DNA from: DATARN01 sp036264135
Lineage (GTDB): Bacteria > Actinomycetota > Acidimicrobiia > Acidimicrobiales > Palsa-688
Assembly (NCBI GenBank): GCA_036264135.1
Contig: DATARN010000220.1
Location: forward strand, 22,041-86,040
Length of the DNA: 64,000 nucleotides
Direction of reading: 5' to 3'
A model generated the notes under the pieces. That model did no database searches, was not told the DNA's origin, and saw only the letters and a list, made by a program, of their open reading frames with translations. Both the position numbers and the translations under genes were made by a program. Numbering within the stretch: position 1 is the first letter of the stretch; each line of letters begins with the position of its first letter. Positions 30,421-39,015 of this stretch are shown piece after piece.

Positions 30421-32367
30421 TTGTGTCGTGGTTGCCTTTTAGGGTACGCTCTCGACATTCCCACTTCGGGCGATCGAGCGAAACCTGTTGATACTTGCCA
30501 ACAGGAAGACGACGAGGCTCGGGAAGTGGTGCACAGTGGCCAATGTTCGGCGGATGGACAAGTGGGTCACAGTCGTCGGGCCCTTGCTGGGTCATGTTCG
30601 AGGGAACCAGACCATCCTTCAGCCCGATTGGGGGCGAGGCCGCGACGAGCAACCCCGTGGATTGTGCTGGTCTTCTACGTCACATGTACTGTCGCCCTTT
30701 TCGAACGGACCTGGCGGGCCCCTGGACGGTTCACGGTTGGCACCGGCGGGGACCCGAACTTGGAAATGTGGGCCCTTGGTTGGACGATCCATGCCATTTC
30801 CCATCCCCACGGCGGGCTGTTCCTCACCGACTATATAAACTACCCGTTCGGCGTCAACCTGATGTGGAACTCGCCGCAGCTACTGCACGGTTTGGTGCTC
30901 TGGCCGGTGACGGCGATACTCGGGCCGGTCTTTGCTTACAATCTGATGGTCACGCTGAACATAGCCCTCTCGGCCTGGTGCGCGTACTTGGCGGCACGGA
31001 GGTTCGTCCGCACGACGCTGCCAGCTGTTGTGGGCGGGCTCGTCTACGGGTTTTCGCCCTACATGATGGCGCAGGGGCGTGACCATACGACCCTCGTGGC
31101 CGCGTTCGTGCCCCCGTTGCTCGTGCTCGTCCTGTACGACATCTTCGTAGACCATCGGTGGCCGGCGTGGCGAAGCGGCATCGCATTGGGCGCGCTTGCT
31201 GCGTGCCAGTTGCTCATTGCCGAAGAGTTGCTCGCTTCGGAGGTGCTGGTCGCGTTGCTGGCCCTCGGCGTTGCGACCCTGTTCCAGGTTGAAGCTGTCG
31301 CTGCCGGTCTCCGGCATGCCGTTCGGGCTGTCGCCGCGGCGTCAGCCGCCTTCCTGGTCGTCTGCGTCTACCCCCTGTTGATCCAATTCGTCGGTCCACA
31401 CCGGTTGCGCGGCGCGGTCCAAGCACCGAACGTCTTCGTCAGCGACCTCACAAACTTCGTCGTCCCCACGTCCGTCCAGGCGCTCTCGCCCGCCTGGGCC
31501 GTGGCCCGGTCATCGCATTGGACGGGCAACCTCTCGGAGTTCAATGGGTACCTCGGGCTGCCCCTCATTGCTCTCGCGCTCGTCGTCGCCATACGCCACT
31601 GGGACTCCGCCTCGATCCGGGTGGCGTCGATCACAGGTCTGATCGTGGCGGTGTTGTCGCTCGGGCCCTCGCTCCACATCGGCGGCGTCGACGAGAAGAT
31701 CTGGATGCCATGGAGACTATTCGGGTCCCTCCCGCTGGTGGCTGACATACTGCCCACCCGGCTCATGGTCTACGTTGACCTCGTGGCGGCGCTCTTCGTG
31801 GCCGTCTACATCGACGACCTTTTTGCCTTGCGCTCGCGCTCAGCCCGGCTTGGCCACATGGCACTCGTCGTGGCGACGGCGGTCACACTGTTTCCGGTCT
31901 TTCCGTACCCTGCCCATCCGGAGATGGTGCCACGCTTCTTTACCGACGGCTCGGCGCGGATGATCGCGCCCGGCAGCGTGGTTCTTATCTCCCCATTCCA
32001 GCAACTGTACCCGGCGGAGCCGATGCTCTGGCAAGCGGAGACGGGAATGCGCTTTCGGATCCCCCAGGGATACTTCATCGGGCCGAACGCCAACGGTAAA
32101 CCAGTGTACGGAGCGCCGCTCTCGTCGTTGTCGGTGGCGATGCTCGAAATCCAGGGCGGAGGAGGCCCTAATTTCAGCGACGATTTGAGGAAGAGCGTGC
32201 GGCGCGACCTTGCGCTGCGGAAGGTCGAGACGATCGTGGTCGGTCCGACGAACAACGAGGAGCGGATGCTGCAGTTCTTCGAGTTCGTGCTGGGCCAGGC
32301 GCCGCTGTCGGTCAGCGACGTCTACGTCTGGCCCGGTGTCTCGCGTTTGGTCACGGCCGGGACTTGA
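30421..32367 (+). CDS. Large polytopic membrane protein (GT-C-like)
   Basis: Up to 648 residues. The N-terminal ~70 residues read as non-membrane and poorly protein-like; GTG 30526, 30529 or 30562 are plausible later starts, leaving ~600 residues. At least ten hydrophobic segments follow (WIVLVFYVTCTVALF, LVLWPVTAILGPVFAYNLMV, and so on), with early loop acidic residues (GGDPNLEMWALGW) and TDYINYPFGVNLMWNSPQ, the layout of bacterial GT-C or YfhO-like glycosyltransferases. A C-terminal ~180-residue soluble part ends in SDVYVWPGVSRL. It is coupled to the Ppm1-like gene (3 nt gap), so a polyprenyl-phosphate sugar-dependent function is likely. The exact acceptor is unknown. Confidence 0.7.
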   Translation: MCRGCLLGYALDIPTSGDRAKPVDTCQQEDDEAREVVHSGQCSADGQVGHSRRALAGSCSREPDHPSARLGARPRRATPWIVLVFYVTCTVALFERTWRAPGRFTVGTGGDPNLEMWALGWTIHAISHPHGGLFLTDYINYPFGVNLMWNSPQLLHGLVLWPVTAILGPVFAYNLMVTLNIALSAWCAYLAARRFVRTTLPAVVGGLVYGFSPYMMAQGRDHTTLVAAFVPPLLVLVLYDIFVDHRWPAWRSGIALGALAACQLLIAEELLASEVLVALLALGVATLFQVEAVAAGLRHAVRAVAAASAAFLVVCVYPLLIQFVGPHRLRGAVQAPNVFVSDLTNFVVPTSVQALSPAWAVARSSHWTGNLSEFNGYLGLPLIALALVVAIRHWDSASIRVASITGLIVAVLSLGPSLHIGGVDEKIWMPWRLFGSLPLVADILPTRLMVYVDLVAALFVAVYIDDLFALRSRSARLGHMALVVATAVTLFPVFPYPAHPEMVPRFFTDGSARMIAPGSVVLISPFQQLYPAEPMLWQAETGMRFRIPQGYFIGPNANGKPVYGAPLSSLSVAMLEIQGGGGPNFSDDLRKSVRRDLALRKVETIVVGPTNNEERMLQFFEFVLGQAPLSVSDVYVWPGVSRLVTAGT

Positions 32368-32370
32368 GCG

Positions 32371-33138
32371 ATGCGGGTGCTGGTCGTGGTCCCGACGTAC
32401 CAGGAAGCAGAGAACATCGGTTCGATACTGAGAAGCACTCGCACGGAGGTGCCCGAAGCCCATGTCCTGGTGATCGACGATTCTAGCCCCGACGGTACGG
32501 CTCGGATGGCGAAGGCGGTCGCGACCGAGCTGGGGCATGTCGACGTGCTCGTGCGCGCCTCCAAACAGGGTCTGGGCACGGCATACCGCACCGGTTTCGC
32601 CTGGGGGATCGAGCACGAATTCGAGGTCCTCGTCGAGATGGATGCCGACAGCTCACACGACCCACGTGACATCCACCGGCTCTTGACCGCCGTCGAGGCA
32701 GGTGCCGACCTCGCCATCGGCTCGCGTTACGTACCCGGCGGATCGATTCCCGACTGGCGGGTGCACCGGAGGTTGCTCTCCCAGTGGGGCAACCGGTACG
32801 CCTCGTTCGCCTTGGGGCTGGGGATCGGCGATGCCACCTCGGGATTCCGCGCCTATCGCACCAGCGTGGTGCAGGCAATCGCCCTCGCATCGGTAAGGGC
32901 GGACGGGTACGCCTTCCAGATCGAGATGGCGTACCGAGTCGCACAAGCCAACGGTAAAATTGTCGAGGTCCCGATCTCCTTCAGTGACCGGACGCTGGGC
33001 CACTCGAAGATGTCGTGGCGGATCGTCATCGAGGCATTGCTCCTGGTCACCTGGTGGGGCTTCCTCGCGGTCTGTGGAAGGAAAGGCAGACGCGGTACAG
33101 GGAGCGTGCCGGCGCCCGGGGGCGTCGGGACGTCGTAG
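32371..33138 (+). CDS. Polyprenol-phosphate mannose/glucose synthase (DPM1/Ppm1-like GT2)
   Basis: 255 residues. Soluble GT-A family 2 enzyme that makes the polyprenyl-phosphate sugar donor used by GT-C transferases. Motifs: VLVVVPTYQEAENI at the N-terminus, VIDDSSPDGTARMA near residue 36, the Asp-x-Asp VLVEMDADSSHDP near 90, SRYVPGGSIPDW near 117, and GHSKMSWRIVIEALLL near 210, all typical of bacterial DPM1. There is no C-terminal membrane domain beyond a short hydrophobic stretch. It completes a compact O-mannosylation set with the GT39 protein and the large membrane protein. Confidence 0.92.
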   Translation: MRVLVVVPTYQEAENIGSILRSTRTEVPEAHVLVIDDSSPDGTARMAKAVATELGHVDVLVRASKQGLGTAYRTGFAWGIEHEFEVLVEMDADSSHDPRDIHRLLTAVEAGADLAIGSRYVPGGSIPDWRVHRRLLSQWGNRYASFALGLGIGDATSGFRAYRTSVVQAIALASVRADGYAFQIEMAYRVAQANGKIVEVPISFSDRTLGHSKMSWRIVIEALLLVTWWGFLAVCGRKGRRGTGSVPAPGGVGTS

Positions 33139-33174
33139 ATTACTTGGCAGATCTCGGCCGCCCGGAAGCGCGGA

Positions 33175-36100
33175 TCAGGTGGTGCCGGTGATCTCCGGGG
33201 CCGTGTCCTCGGGGAAGGGGCCGGCGCCGGAGTTGCCGGACTGGGTCAGGGCCCCGCCCAGCTGGTTGCCGATCGCCTCCACCCCGGCGGTGTTGTTGAG
33301 CAGGTTCAGGCTGCCGCCGATGTTGTTGGCGCCGCAGGCGTCGTCACCGGCGTCGGCCACCAGGACGAAGCCGCCGGCGCCGGCCACCGTGACGCTCCCG
33401 GCGGTGGTGGTGGCGCACAGGCGCAGGGCCGCGGGCTGGTCGGCCAGGAGCGAGCCGTTGATGGTCGAGCTCTCCACGTCGAGCGCCCCGCCGGGCTGCA
33501 CGGTGACCGAACCGTTGACGGTGGCCCCCCGGAGCAGCACCGTCGTGCCCGGGGCCACGACCACGCCCCCGGTCACGGCGCCGGTCAGGGTGCGCGAGGT
33601 GGTGACGGCGAGGGAGGTGGTGGCGCTGCTGCCCGTGAAGTTCGCATCCCCGCTGTAGGTGGCCGTGACGCTCTGGTTGCCTGACCCCAAGCCGGCGGTG
33701 GTGAAGCTGGCCTTGCCCCCGGAGACGGCGACGGTGGCCGCGGGGGTGGTGCTGCCGTAGAAGTAGAAGCGCACCGTGCCCGTCGGCGCCAAGGTGTTGG
33801 CCGGCGTGGGGACGACGGTGGCGGTGAAGGTCACCGGGGAAGCGAAGGTGGCGGGGCTCGGGCTCGCCACCAGGACCAGGCCCGTCGCCGCCTGGCCGAC
33901 GGTCAGGGTGAAGTGCTGCACCGCGTTGGGGCCGAGGGGGTTGTGGGCGGTGAAGGTGAGCGGGTAGGCGCCGAGGGTCCCCGCCGCGGGGGTGCCGGAG
34001 AGCACGCCGGTGAAGGGGTTGAAGCTCACCCCGGTCGGCAGGCGCCCGGCGGTGAGGCGGAAGGTCGGGGCGGGGACCCCCGAGCCGGCCAGGGTGAAGC
34101 TCGACGCCGCCCCGATGGGGAAGGTGGTGTGGTCGGCGCTGGTGAACGCCGGCGCCACCGCCGCCTGGCCGCCGGCCGAGGTGCAGTCCGGGGAGAAGCC
34201 GACCGCGGCGCTCCAGATGTTGGCCGACCAGACGTTGGAGTCGCACCCCGGGGCGCCGGTGTTCGGGTCGGTGAACATGTCGTGGAGGTCGAAGCCCGGG
34301 CCCCGGAAGGTCTCGGGGCCGAGCTGGTTGTTGTTGACCGACACGTTGTTGAGGATGTGGTTGCCCTCGGTGCTGACCTGGATGCCGTCGTGGCCGTTGC
34401 CGGCCACGATGTTGTTCTTGATCGTGACGTTGGTTATCGGGGTGGCGTTCTGGTCGTTGGACACGCCGATGCCGTTGTTGGGGAAGGTGAAGCCGTGGTC
34501 GAACACCCCGTTGCCCTCGACGTCGTTGCCGGCGTAGGTGGACTCGGTGTTGGACCGGCTGGAGATCCCCGAGGACTGGTTGCCCTTGATCTCGTTGCCG
34601 ATGATGTCGTTGCCCACCAGCGACTGGCCCCGTCGGGGGTCGGTCACCTCGAGGAAGGGGTTCAGGTCGATGCCTTGGCCGTCGGAGCCGGCGGTGAGCT
34701 GCAGGTTGTCGTCGATCACGTTGTGGGCGATCAGGTTGTGGTCCGAGTCGAGGCCCACCACCGAGATGCCGGCGAAGATGCCGTTGCGCACGATGGTCGA
34801 GTGCTCGATGACGTTGTGCCCGGAGTGGAACAGGGCGATGCCGTCGCCCAGGACGGCGGCGAAGTTGTCGTCCAGCCCGACGTTGTCATGCACGTCGAGC
34901 CCGGTCATGGTGACCCCGGTGGAGTGCTGGAGCCACACGCCGGCGTTGAAGCCGGTGATCTCGCCGTTGCGGACGGCGCCGCCGTGGTGGGTGTCCATGT
35001 GGACCCCCGCCAGGTCGGAGTCGGGGTACGGTTCTGCGGTTGTGTGGTTGCCGGTGCCGAAGATCTTGTGGCCCCCCAGGTCCAAGGTGACGTTGTCGGC
35101 GCCGATGGTCACCCCCGGCCCAGGGCAGGGGCCGATGTCGGCACTGAGCGTCACGCTGGCGGTGATGGTGGAGCCGCAGCCGGCCGGGCCGACCACCGTG
35201 GTCGCCCCCCCGCTGGCCGTCCCCAGGCTCGAGGTCACGGTGGCGACGTTGGTCAGAGTCCCTGTCGCCGTGGCCGTGGCGGTCAGGGTGACGGTGGCCG
35301 CCTGGCCCCGGGCGACGGTGCCCAGCTGGCAGGTGGCGGTTTGGCCGGAGGTGGCGCAGGACCCCTTCGAGGCGCTGGCGGAAACGAGCGACAGGCCCGG
35401 CGGCAGGGTGTCGGTGACCGTCACCCCGGTGGCGTCGTGCTGGGTCCCGTCGTTACGCACCGTGGCGGTGTAGACCACCGGCTGGCCGACGCCGGACCAC
35501 TTCGGGGCGCTCAGCGCCACCCCGAAGGCCGCCAGCTTGGTCATGAAAGCAACGCCGCTGAAGGTCGCCTGGTTGTTGATGGAGGTCTGGGGGGCGCCGA
35601 CGGACACCGGGAAGTCCTGCGAGCCGGTGCCACCGGTGAGGTAGGCGTCCTCGCTGCCGTCGACGGCCAGTCCCATGACGCCGTCGCCGAACATCCCGCC
35701 CAGGTAGGTCGAGTACAGCAACGTGCCCGACGGGGCGAACTTGGCGACGAAGCCGTCGGCGAGTTGCGAGAAGGCGGCGGCCTGCTGGTAGCCGTTCTGC
35801 GCTTGCGGCGCGTTCAGCGTCGGGAAGTCGACGCTTCCCGTGTTGCCGCCCAGGTAGGCGTTGCCGAAGCGGTCGACCGCCATCGCGTTGGGCTGCTCGT
35901 CGCGGCTGCCCCCCAGGTAGGTGGAGTACAACAGCTTGCTCGCGGTGGGGTTCAACTTGGACACGACCACGTCCTGGCCGCCCCCTGGGCTGGTCTGGCG
36001 CGCCCCGGGCGTCGTGGGGTAGGTGGAGAGGCTCGTGGACCCCGCCACCCAGGCGTCGCCCGACGAGTCCACCGCGATCGGCCCAGGAGCGACACCGCCC

Positions 36101-37917
36101 CCCGGCGGCGCCGTGAGGTAGGTGGAGTAGGCCAGGGCGGAGCCGGCGGGGTTGAACTTGGTGACGAACGGGCGGGTGCAGCAGCCCCCGGGGTCGGAAG
36201 GCTGGACCACCCCGGCGGTGGTCGGGAAGTTGGCGCTGTTGGTGTAGCCGGTGACGTACGCCGCGCCGAGGGCGTCGACGGCGATGGACTTGGTGAGCGC
36301 GCCGCCGTCGGGAGGCGCGAGCAGGGTGGAGTAGACCAGATGCGACCCTGTGGGGTCGAGCTTGGTGACGTACCCGCCGAAGGTCCCCGAAGGCGCGGTG
36401 GTCTGGAAGGCGCCTGGGGTGGTCGGGAAGGAATCAGCCGCAAAGCCCCCGGAAAGGAACACGTTGCCGCCCCGCAGGGCCATCGCCGGGGCGCCGAAGC
36501 CGACCGGCCCCACCAACGTGGAGAACACCAGCGCGCTGCCGGCGGCGTTGAGCTCCGAGGCCCAGACCTCCGCGCCGGCCGAGCAGAGGTTGGGCTCGGT
36601 CCGCTTGTACGCCGAGGCGGTGGTGGGAAAGTCCGGCGCACAGGTCGTCCCGGTCAGATAGGCGTGGCCGGCGGCGTCGACTGCGATACCGGAGGGAGTT
36701 GTACAGCAGCTCAGGCCGCCGAAGTAGGTGGAGTAGACGTAGGCGGTGCCCGCAGGGTTCAGCTTGGTCACGAAGCCATCCGTGCCGCCGCTGGAAATGC
36801 TCTTCTGGAAGGCCCCGGCGGTGGTCGGGAAGTTGACATCGACAGTGGTGCCGGTGGCATAGGCCGCGCCGGTCGGGTCCACGGCGATGGCCGTGCCGGT
36901 ATCACCCGAGGAGCCAAAAGGGCCCGAGGCGGGAGCGGTGTCGCCCAGGAAGGTGGAGTAGGCGATGGTCGGGTCGATGACCAGGGGGCGGCTGCGGTCG
37001 TAGGCGCCCACCGCGAAGCCGACCTGGCCGCCGGGGAGCAGCTGGAAGCCGCCGGCCACCGGGGACGTTGCGGCGCCGGCGCCCTGGGAGAGCTGCGGTG
37101 CTGCCTGGCGCACCACCCCCGCGGGGGTGGTGAGGGCCAAGGACCCGTCGGCCTGGAGGGCCGTCTTGGACACGTCGGGCCCGAAGGCCAGGCGGACGGC
37201 GGCGGGGTCGGCACCGGGGGCGAGGGTGAAGGTGTACTCCACCTGGCCCTTGCCGGCGTGGTAGGCGACGTCGACGCCGGGGTAGACGTCATGCCAGCCC
37301 ACGGTGGCGAAGGTCGCCAGGTCGGTGTGCCACTTCGAGGGGTCGTTGCCGAGCAGGTAGTTCACCTTGCCGGGCTGGGGGTCGGCGGTGAACGACGGTG
37401 CCGAGGCGTCGGCCCCCACCACGTGCATGGCCAGCGCCGTCGGCGGCGACGCCGGTATCGGCGGTGACGACTTGGCGGGAAGAAGGCCCGCCGCGGCGGG
37501 CAGCTTCTGCGTCGGGGGCGAGCCGGCACCGCGGCTCGACCGCCCCCCGCCCGCCGGCGCCCCGGGGGTGTGCGCCACGCTCCACGCCAGGCCGCTCGGG
37601 CCGAGGGAGACGGCCCCGCCGGCGGCCACGAAGGCCACGCCGGCGTCGGCCTGGCCCACGTTGGGCACGAAGCTGGCCGGAGCCGACGTCGCGGCCTTGT
37701 CTGGCGCGGCCTCACTCCCGGCCCCTGAGGTTGCTGGGCGGGCGGGCAGCGCAGTGGCGGCGACGGGGGCCGGCACCGGTGCGGCCGCGGCCACCCCTAC
37801 ACTTTCGGCCCCGGCGACGGAGGGCGCCGCCACCAGCGCCACCACCGAGGCGGCGGCGCTCAACCGCAGCAGCCGGCCTCGACAAGGTCCATTCGTGGTG
37901 GATCCCCAACGTCGCAT
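33175..37917 (-). CDS. Giant secreted SBBP-repeat / DUF11 / beta-helix protein
   Basis: About 1580 residues from ATG 37917 (GGAGG 4 nt upstream; ATG 37947 possible). Signal peptide LLRLSAAASVVALVAAPSVA. Residues ~60-320 form the domain that precedes SBBP repeats (GWHDVYPGVDVAYHAGKGQV). About eight SBBP beta-propeller repeats follow to ~790 (STYLGG...AVDGSGNAYLTG-type). A DUF11 adhesin domain spans 795-910, a right-handed beta-helix starting CGSTITASVTLSADIGPC spans ~915-1215, a putative Ig domain (GAYPLTFTAHNPLG) spans ~1265-1340, a Big_3_5 domain lies near 1345-1430, and there is a second beta-helical end. No LPXTG or membrane anchor is visible. Likely a surface or secreted structural or adhesive protein. 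Confidence 0.88.
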   Translation of the reverse strand: MRRWGSTTNGPCRGRLLRLSAAASVVALVAAPSVAGAESVGVAAAAPVPAPVAATALPARPATSGAGSEAAPDKAATSAPASFVPNVGQADAGVAFVAAGGAVSLGPSGLAWSVAHTPGAPAGGGRSSRGAGSPPTQKLPAAAGLLPAKSSPPIPASPPTALAMHVVGADASAPSFTADPQPGKVNYLLGNDPSKWHTDLATFATVGWHDVYPGVDVAYHAGKGQVEYTFTLAPGADPAAVRLAFGPDVSKTALQADGSLALTTPAGVVRQAAPQLSQGAGAATSPVAGGFQLLPGGQVGFAVGAYDRSRPLVIDPTIAYSTFLGDTAPASGPFGSSGDTGTAIAVDPTGAAYATGTTVDVNFPTTAGAFQKSISSGGTDGFVTKLNPAGTAYVYSTYFGGLSCCTTPSGIAVDAAGHAYLTGTTCAPDFPTTASAYKRTEPNLCSAGAEVWASELNAAGSALVFSTLVGPVGFGAPAMALRGGNVFLSGGFAADSFPTTPGAFQTTAPSGTFGGYVTKLDPTGSHLVYSTLLAPPDGGALTKSIAVDALGAAYVTGYTNSANFPTTAGVVQPSDPGGCCTRPFVTKFNPAGSALAYSTYLTAPPGGGVAPGPIAVDSSGDAWVAGSTSLSTYPTTPGARQTSPGGGQDVVVSKLNPTASKLLYSTYLGGSRDEQPNAMAVDRFGNAYLGGNTGSVDFPTLNAPQAQNGYQQAAAFSQLADGFVAKFAPSGTLLYSTYLGGMFGDGVMGLAVDGSEDAYLTGGTGSQDFPVSVGAPQTSINNQATFSGVAFMTKLAAFGVALSAPKWSGVGQPVVYTATVRNDGTQHDATGVTVTDTLPPGLSLVSASASKGSCATSGQTATCQLGTVARGQAATVTLTATATATGTLTNVATVTSSLGTASGGATTVVGPAGCGSTITASVTLSADIGPCPGPGVTIGADNVTLDLGGHKIFGTGNHTTAEPYPDSDLAGVHMDTHHGGAVRNGEITGFNAGVWLQHSTGVTMTGLDVHDNVGLDDNFAAVLGDGIALFHSGHNVIEHSTIVRNGIFAGISVVGLDSDHNLIAHNVIDDNLQLTAGSDGQGIDLNPFLEVTDPRRGQSLVGNDIIGNEIKGNQSSGISSRSNTESTYAGNDVEGNGVFDHGFTFPNNGIGVSNDQNATPITNVTIKNNIVAGNGHDGIQVSTEGNHILNNVSVNNNQLGPETFRGPGFDLHDMFTDPNTGAPGCDSNVWSANIWSAAVGFSPDCTSAGGQAAVAPAFTSADHTTFPIGAASSFTLAGSGVPAPTFRLTAGRLPTGVSFNPFTGVLSGTPAAGTLGAYPLTFTAHNPLGPNAVQHFTLTVGQAATGLVLVASPSPATFASPVTFTATVVPTPANTLAPTGTVRFYFYGSTTPAATVAVSGGKASFTTAGLGSGNQSVTATYSGDANFTGSSATTSLAVTTSRTLTGAVTGGVVVAPGTTVLLRGATVNGSVTVQPGGALDVESSTINGSLLADQPAALRLCATTTAGSVTVAGAGGFVLVADAGDDACGANNIGGSLNLLNNTAGVEAIGNQLGGALTQSGNSGAGPFPEDTAPEITGTT

Positions 37918-37970
37918 CCCGCCTCCAAGTCCCCCGCAAGCATGCATTTGCGCCCCGTCGCGCTGGTGGC

Positions 37971-37986
37971 GTTGACTTTTGTCAAC
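37971..37986. promoter_or_regulatory. Inverted repeat upstream of the giant secreted gene
   Basis: GTTGAC-TTTT-GTCAAC is a perfect 6-bp inverted repeat 54 bp before the ATG at 37917, inside the divergent 37918-38305 region between two secreted-protein genes. It may be an operator. No convincing -10 box was found beside it, and the remaining ~350 bp hold no gene I can support. Confidence 0.45.
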
Positions 37987-38305
37987 AGATCACGCTCCCA
38001 CCGTCTTCAGAAAAAAGGCTAGACGCTCGGCAGCCCCCTCGGCAAGAGCCGGTTCACTGCGGACCTCGCACCGTGGCGCAACCCCGACCCGGTCCAACGT
38101 CGCTGGGCGCCTAATGCGGCCGCCTGGACCAGCTACACATGCTGGTTGGGCAGCCTTAGTGGTCACCAACCATCACGGTCGCGAGCCCCATAGTGCAAAT
38201 AAACCTTGCGCCGCTGGTGTTGCGTCCGCCTTCGACAACCTGTACGCTCCGGACTCCAACCCGTTCGCCCTCGTGGGTGCAACGACTAAGGGGAGGTCCG
38301 AAACA

Positions 38306-38992
38306 ATGGTGCTGAACTCGCGGCGTCGGGGGCATTTCGTGGTGGGCACCGCCGTAGCTATGGTCGTGCTCGCTCTCGGAAGTGTGGCATTCGCCTGCAC
38401 CAGTTTCAGAGGCGCTGCGATTGTGACCTGGGTATCAGGCGCAGGCGCAGGCCAGAGTAGTGGCGTCGGGGTAACTGGATTCGGTGGCGACGGGTTCGGC
38501 TCCAGCATGGGTTATTGTCCGGGGGCTGGTCTGACCACGAATTACCCGACCGGGAACTTGACGCTAGCCCATACTGCCGTGAACAATGTTATCTCGGTAC
38601 GTCTCACGTCGTGGGGGTGCACCAGCGGTGCCCTCACTCAGACCACCGATGCGTTTCTGCACGTGGTTGCTGGTACATATGATGTGAACATATATGACGG
38701 CAACGCATTCAGCACTTTTGCAATTCCATTTACGCAAAGCGGCATAAACTACGTGACAGATATTCACGGTAATTTTGTCGGTGACTGCATGGACAAGAAT
38801 GGGGCGGTGGTGCAGGGTGTCCGTCTCGGCAGCTTTAGTGTGAACGCGGCCGGGGTGGGAGGCGGCACTTTTGCTGTTCCCACCTCTGACCTGGCGGTAA
38901 CTAATGCCTCGGGCGAATTTGCGAATCTGTGCGTCACTGAGAACGGTGCCACCAACTACGGTGGGCCACAACTCCCGGTTCGTATCATCTGA
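38306..38992 (+). CDS. Secreted small protein, family shared with 41177-41677
   Basis: 228 residues with an excellent RBS (GGGGAGG 38290-38296). Signal peptide FVVGTAVAMVVLALGSVAFA is followed at once by CTSFRGAAIVTW. The mature part is Gly/Thr/Asn-rich with about seven Cys (GYCPGAGL, WGCTSG, GDCMDK, NLCVTEN) and ends LPVRII. The paralogue at 41177 starts its mature part CTAFKGSLTL and ends IRVTII, so both probably share a disulfide-stabilised beta fold. Function is unknown. It is 23 nt ahead of the sialidase-like gene and probably heads that operon. Base composition is somewhat less GC-rich than most neighbours. Confidence 0.75.
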   Translation: MVLNSRRRGHFVVGTAVAMVVLALGSVAFACTSFRGAAIVTWVSGAGAGQSSGVGVTGFGGDGFGSSMGYCPGAGLTTNYPTGNLTLAHTAVNNVISVRLTSWGCTSGALTQTTDAFLHVVAGTYDVNIYDGNAFSTFAIPFTQSGINYVTDIHGNFVGDCMDKNGAVVQGVRLGSFSVNAAGVGGGTFAVPTSDLAVTNASGEFANLCVTENGATNYGGPQLPVRII

Positions 38993-39015
38993 GTGGGCGA
39001 CCGCAGCTAGCGTAC

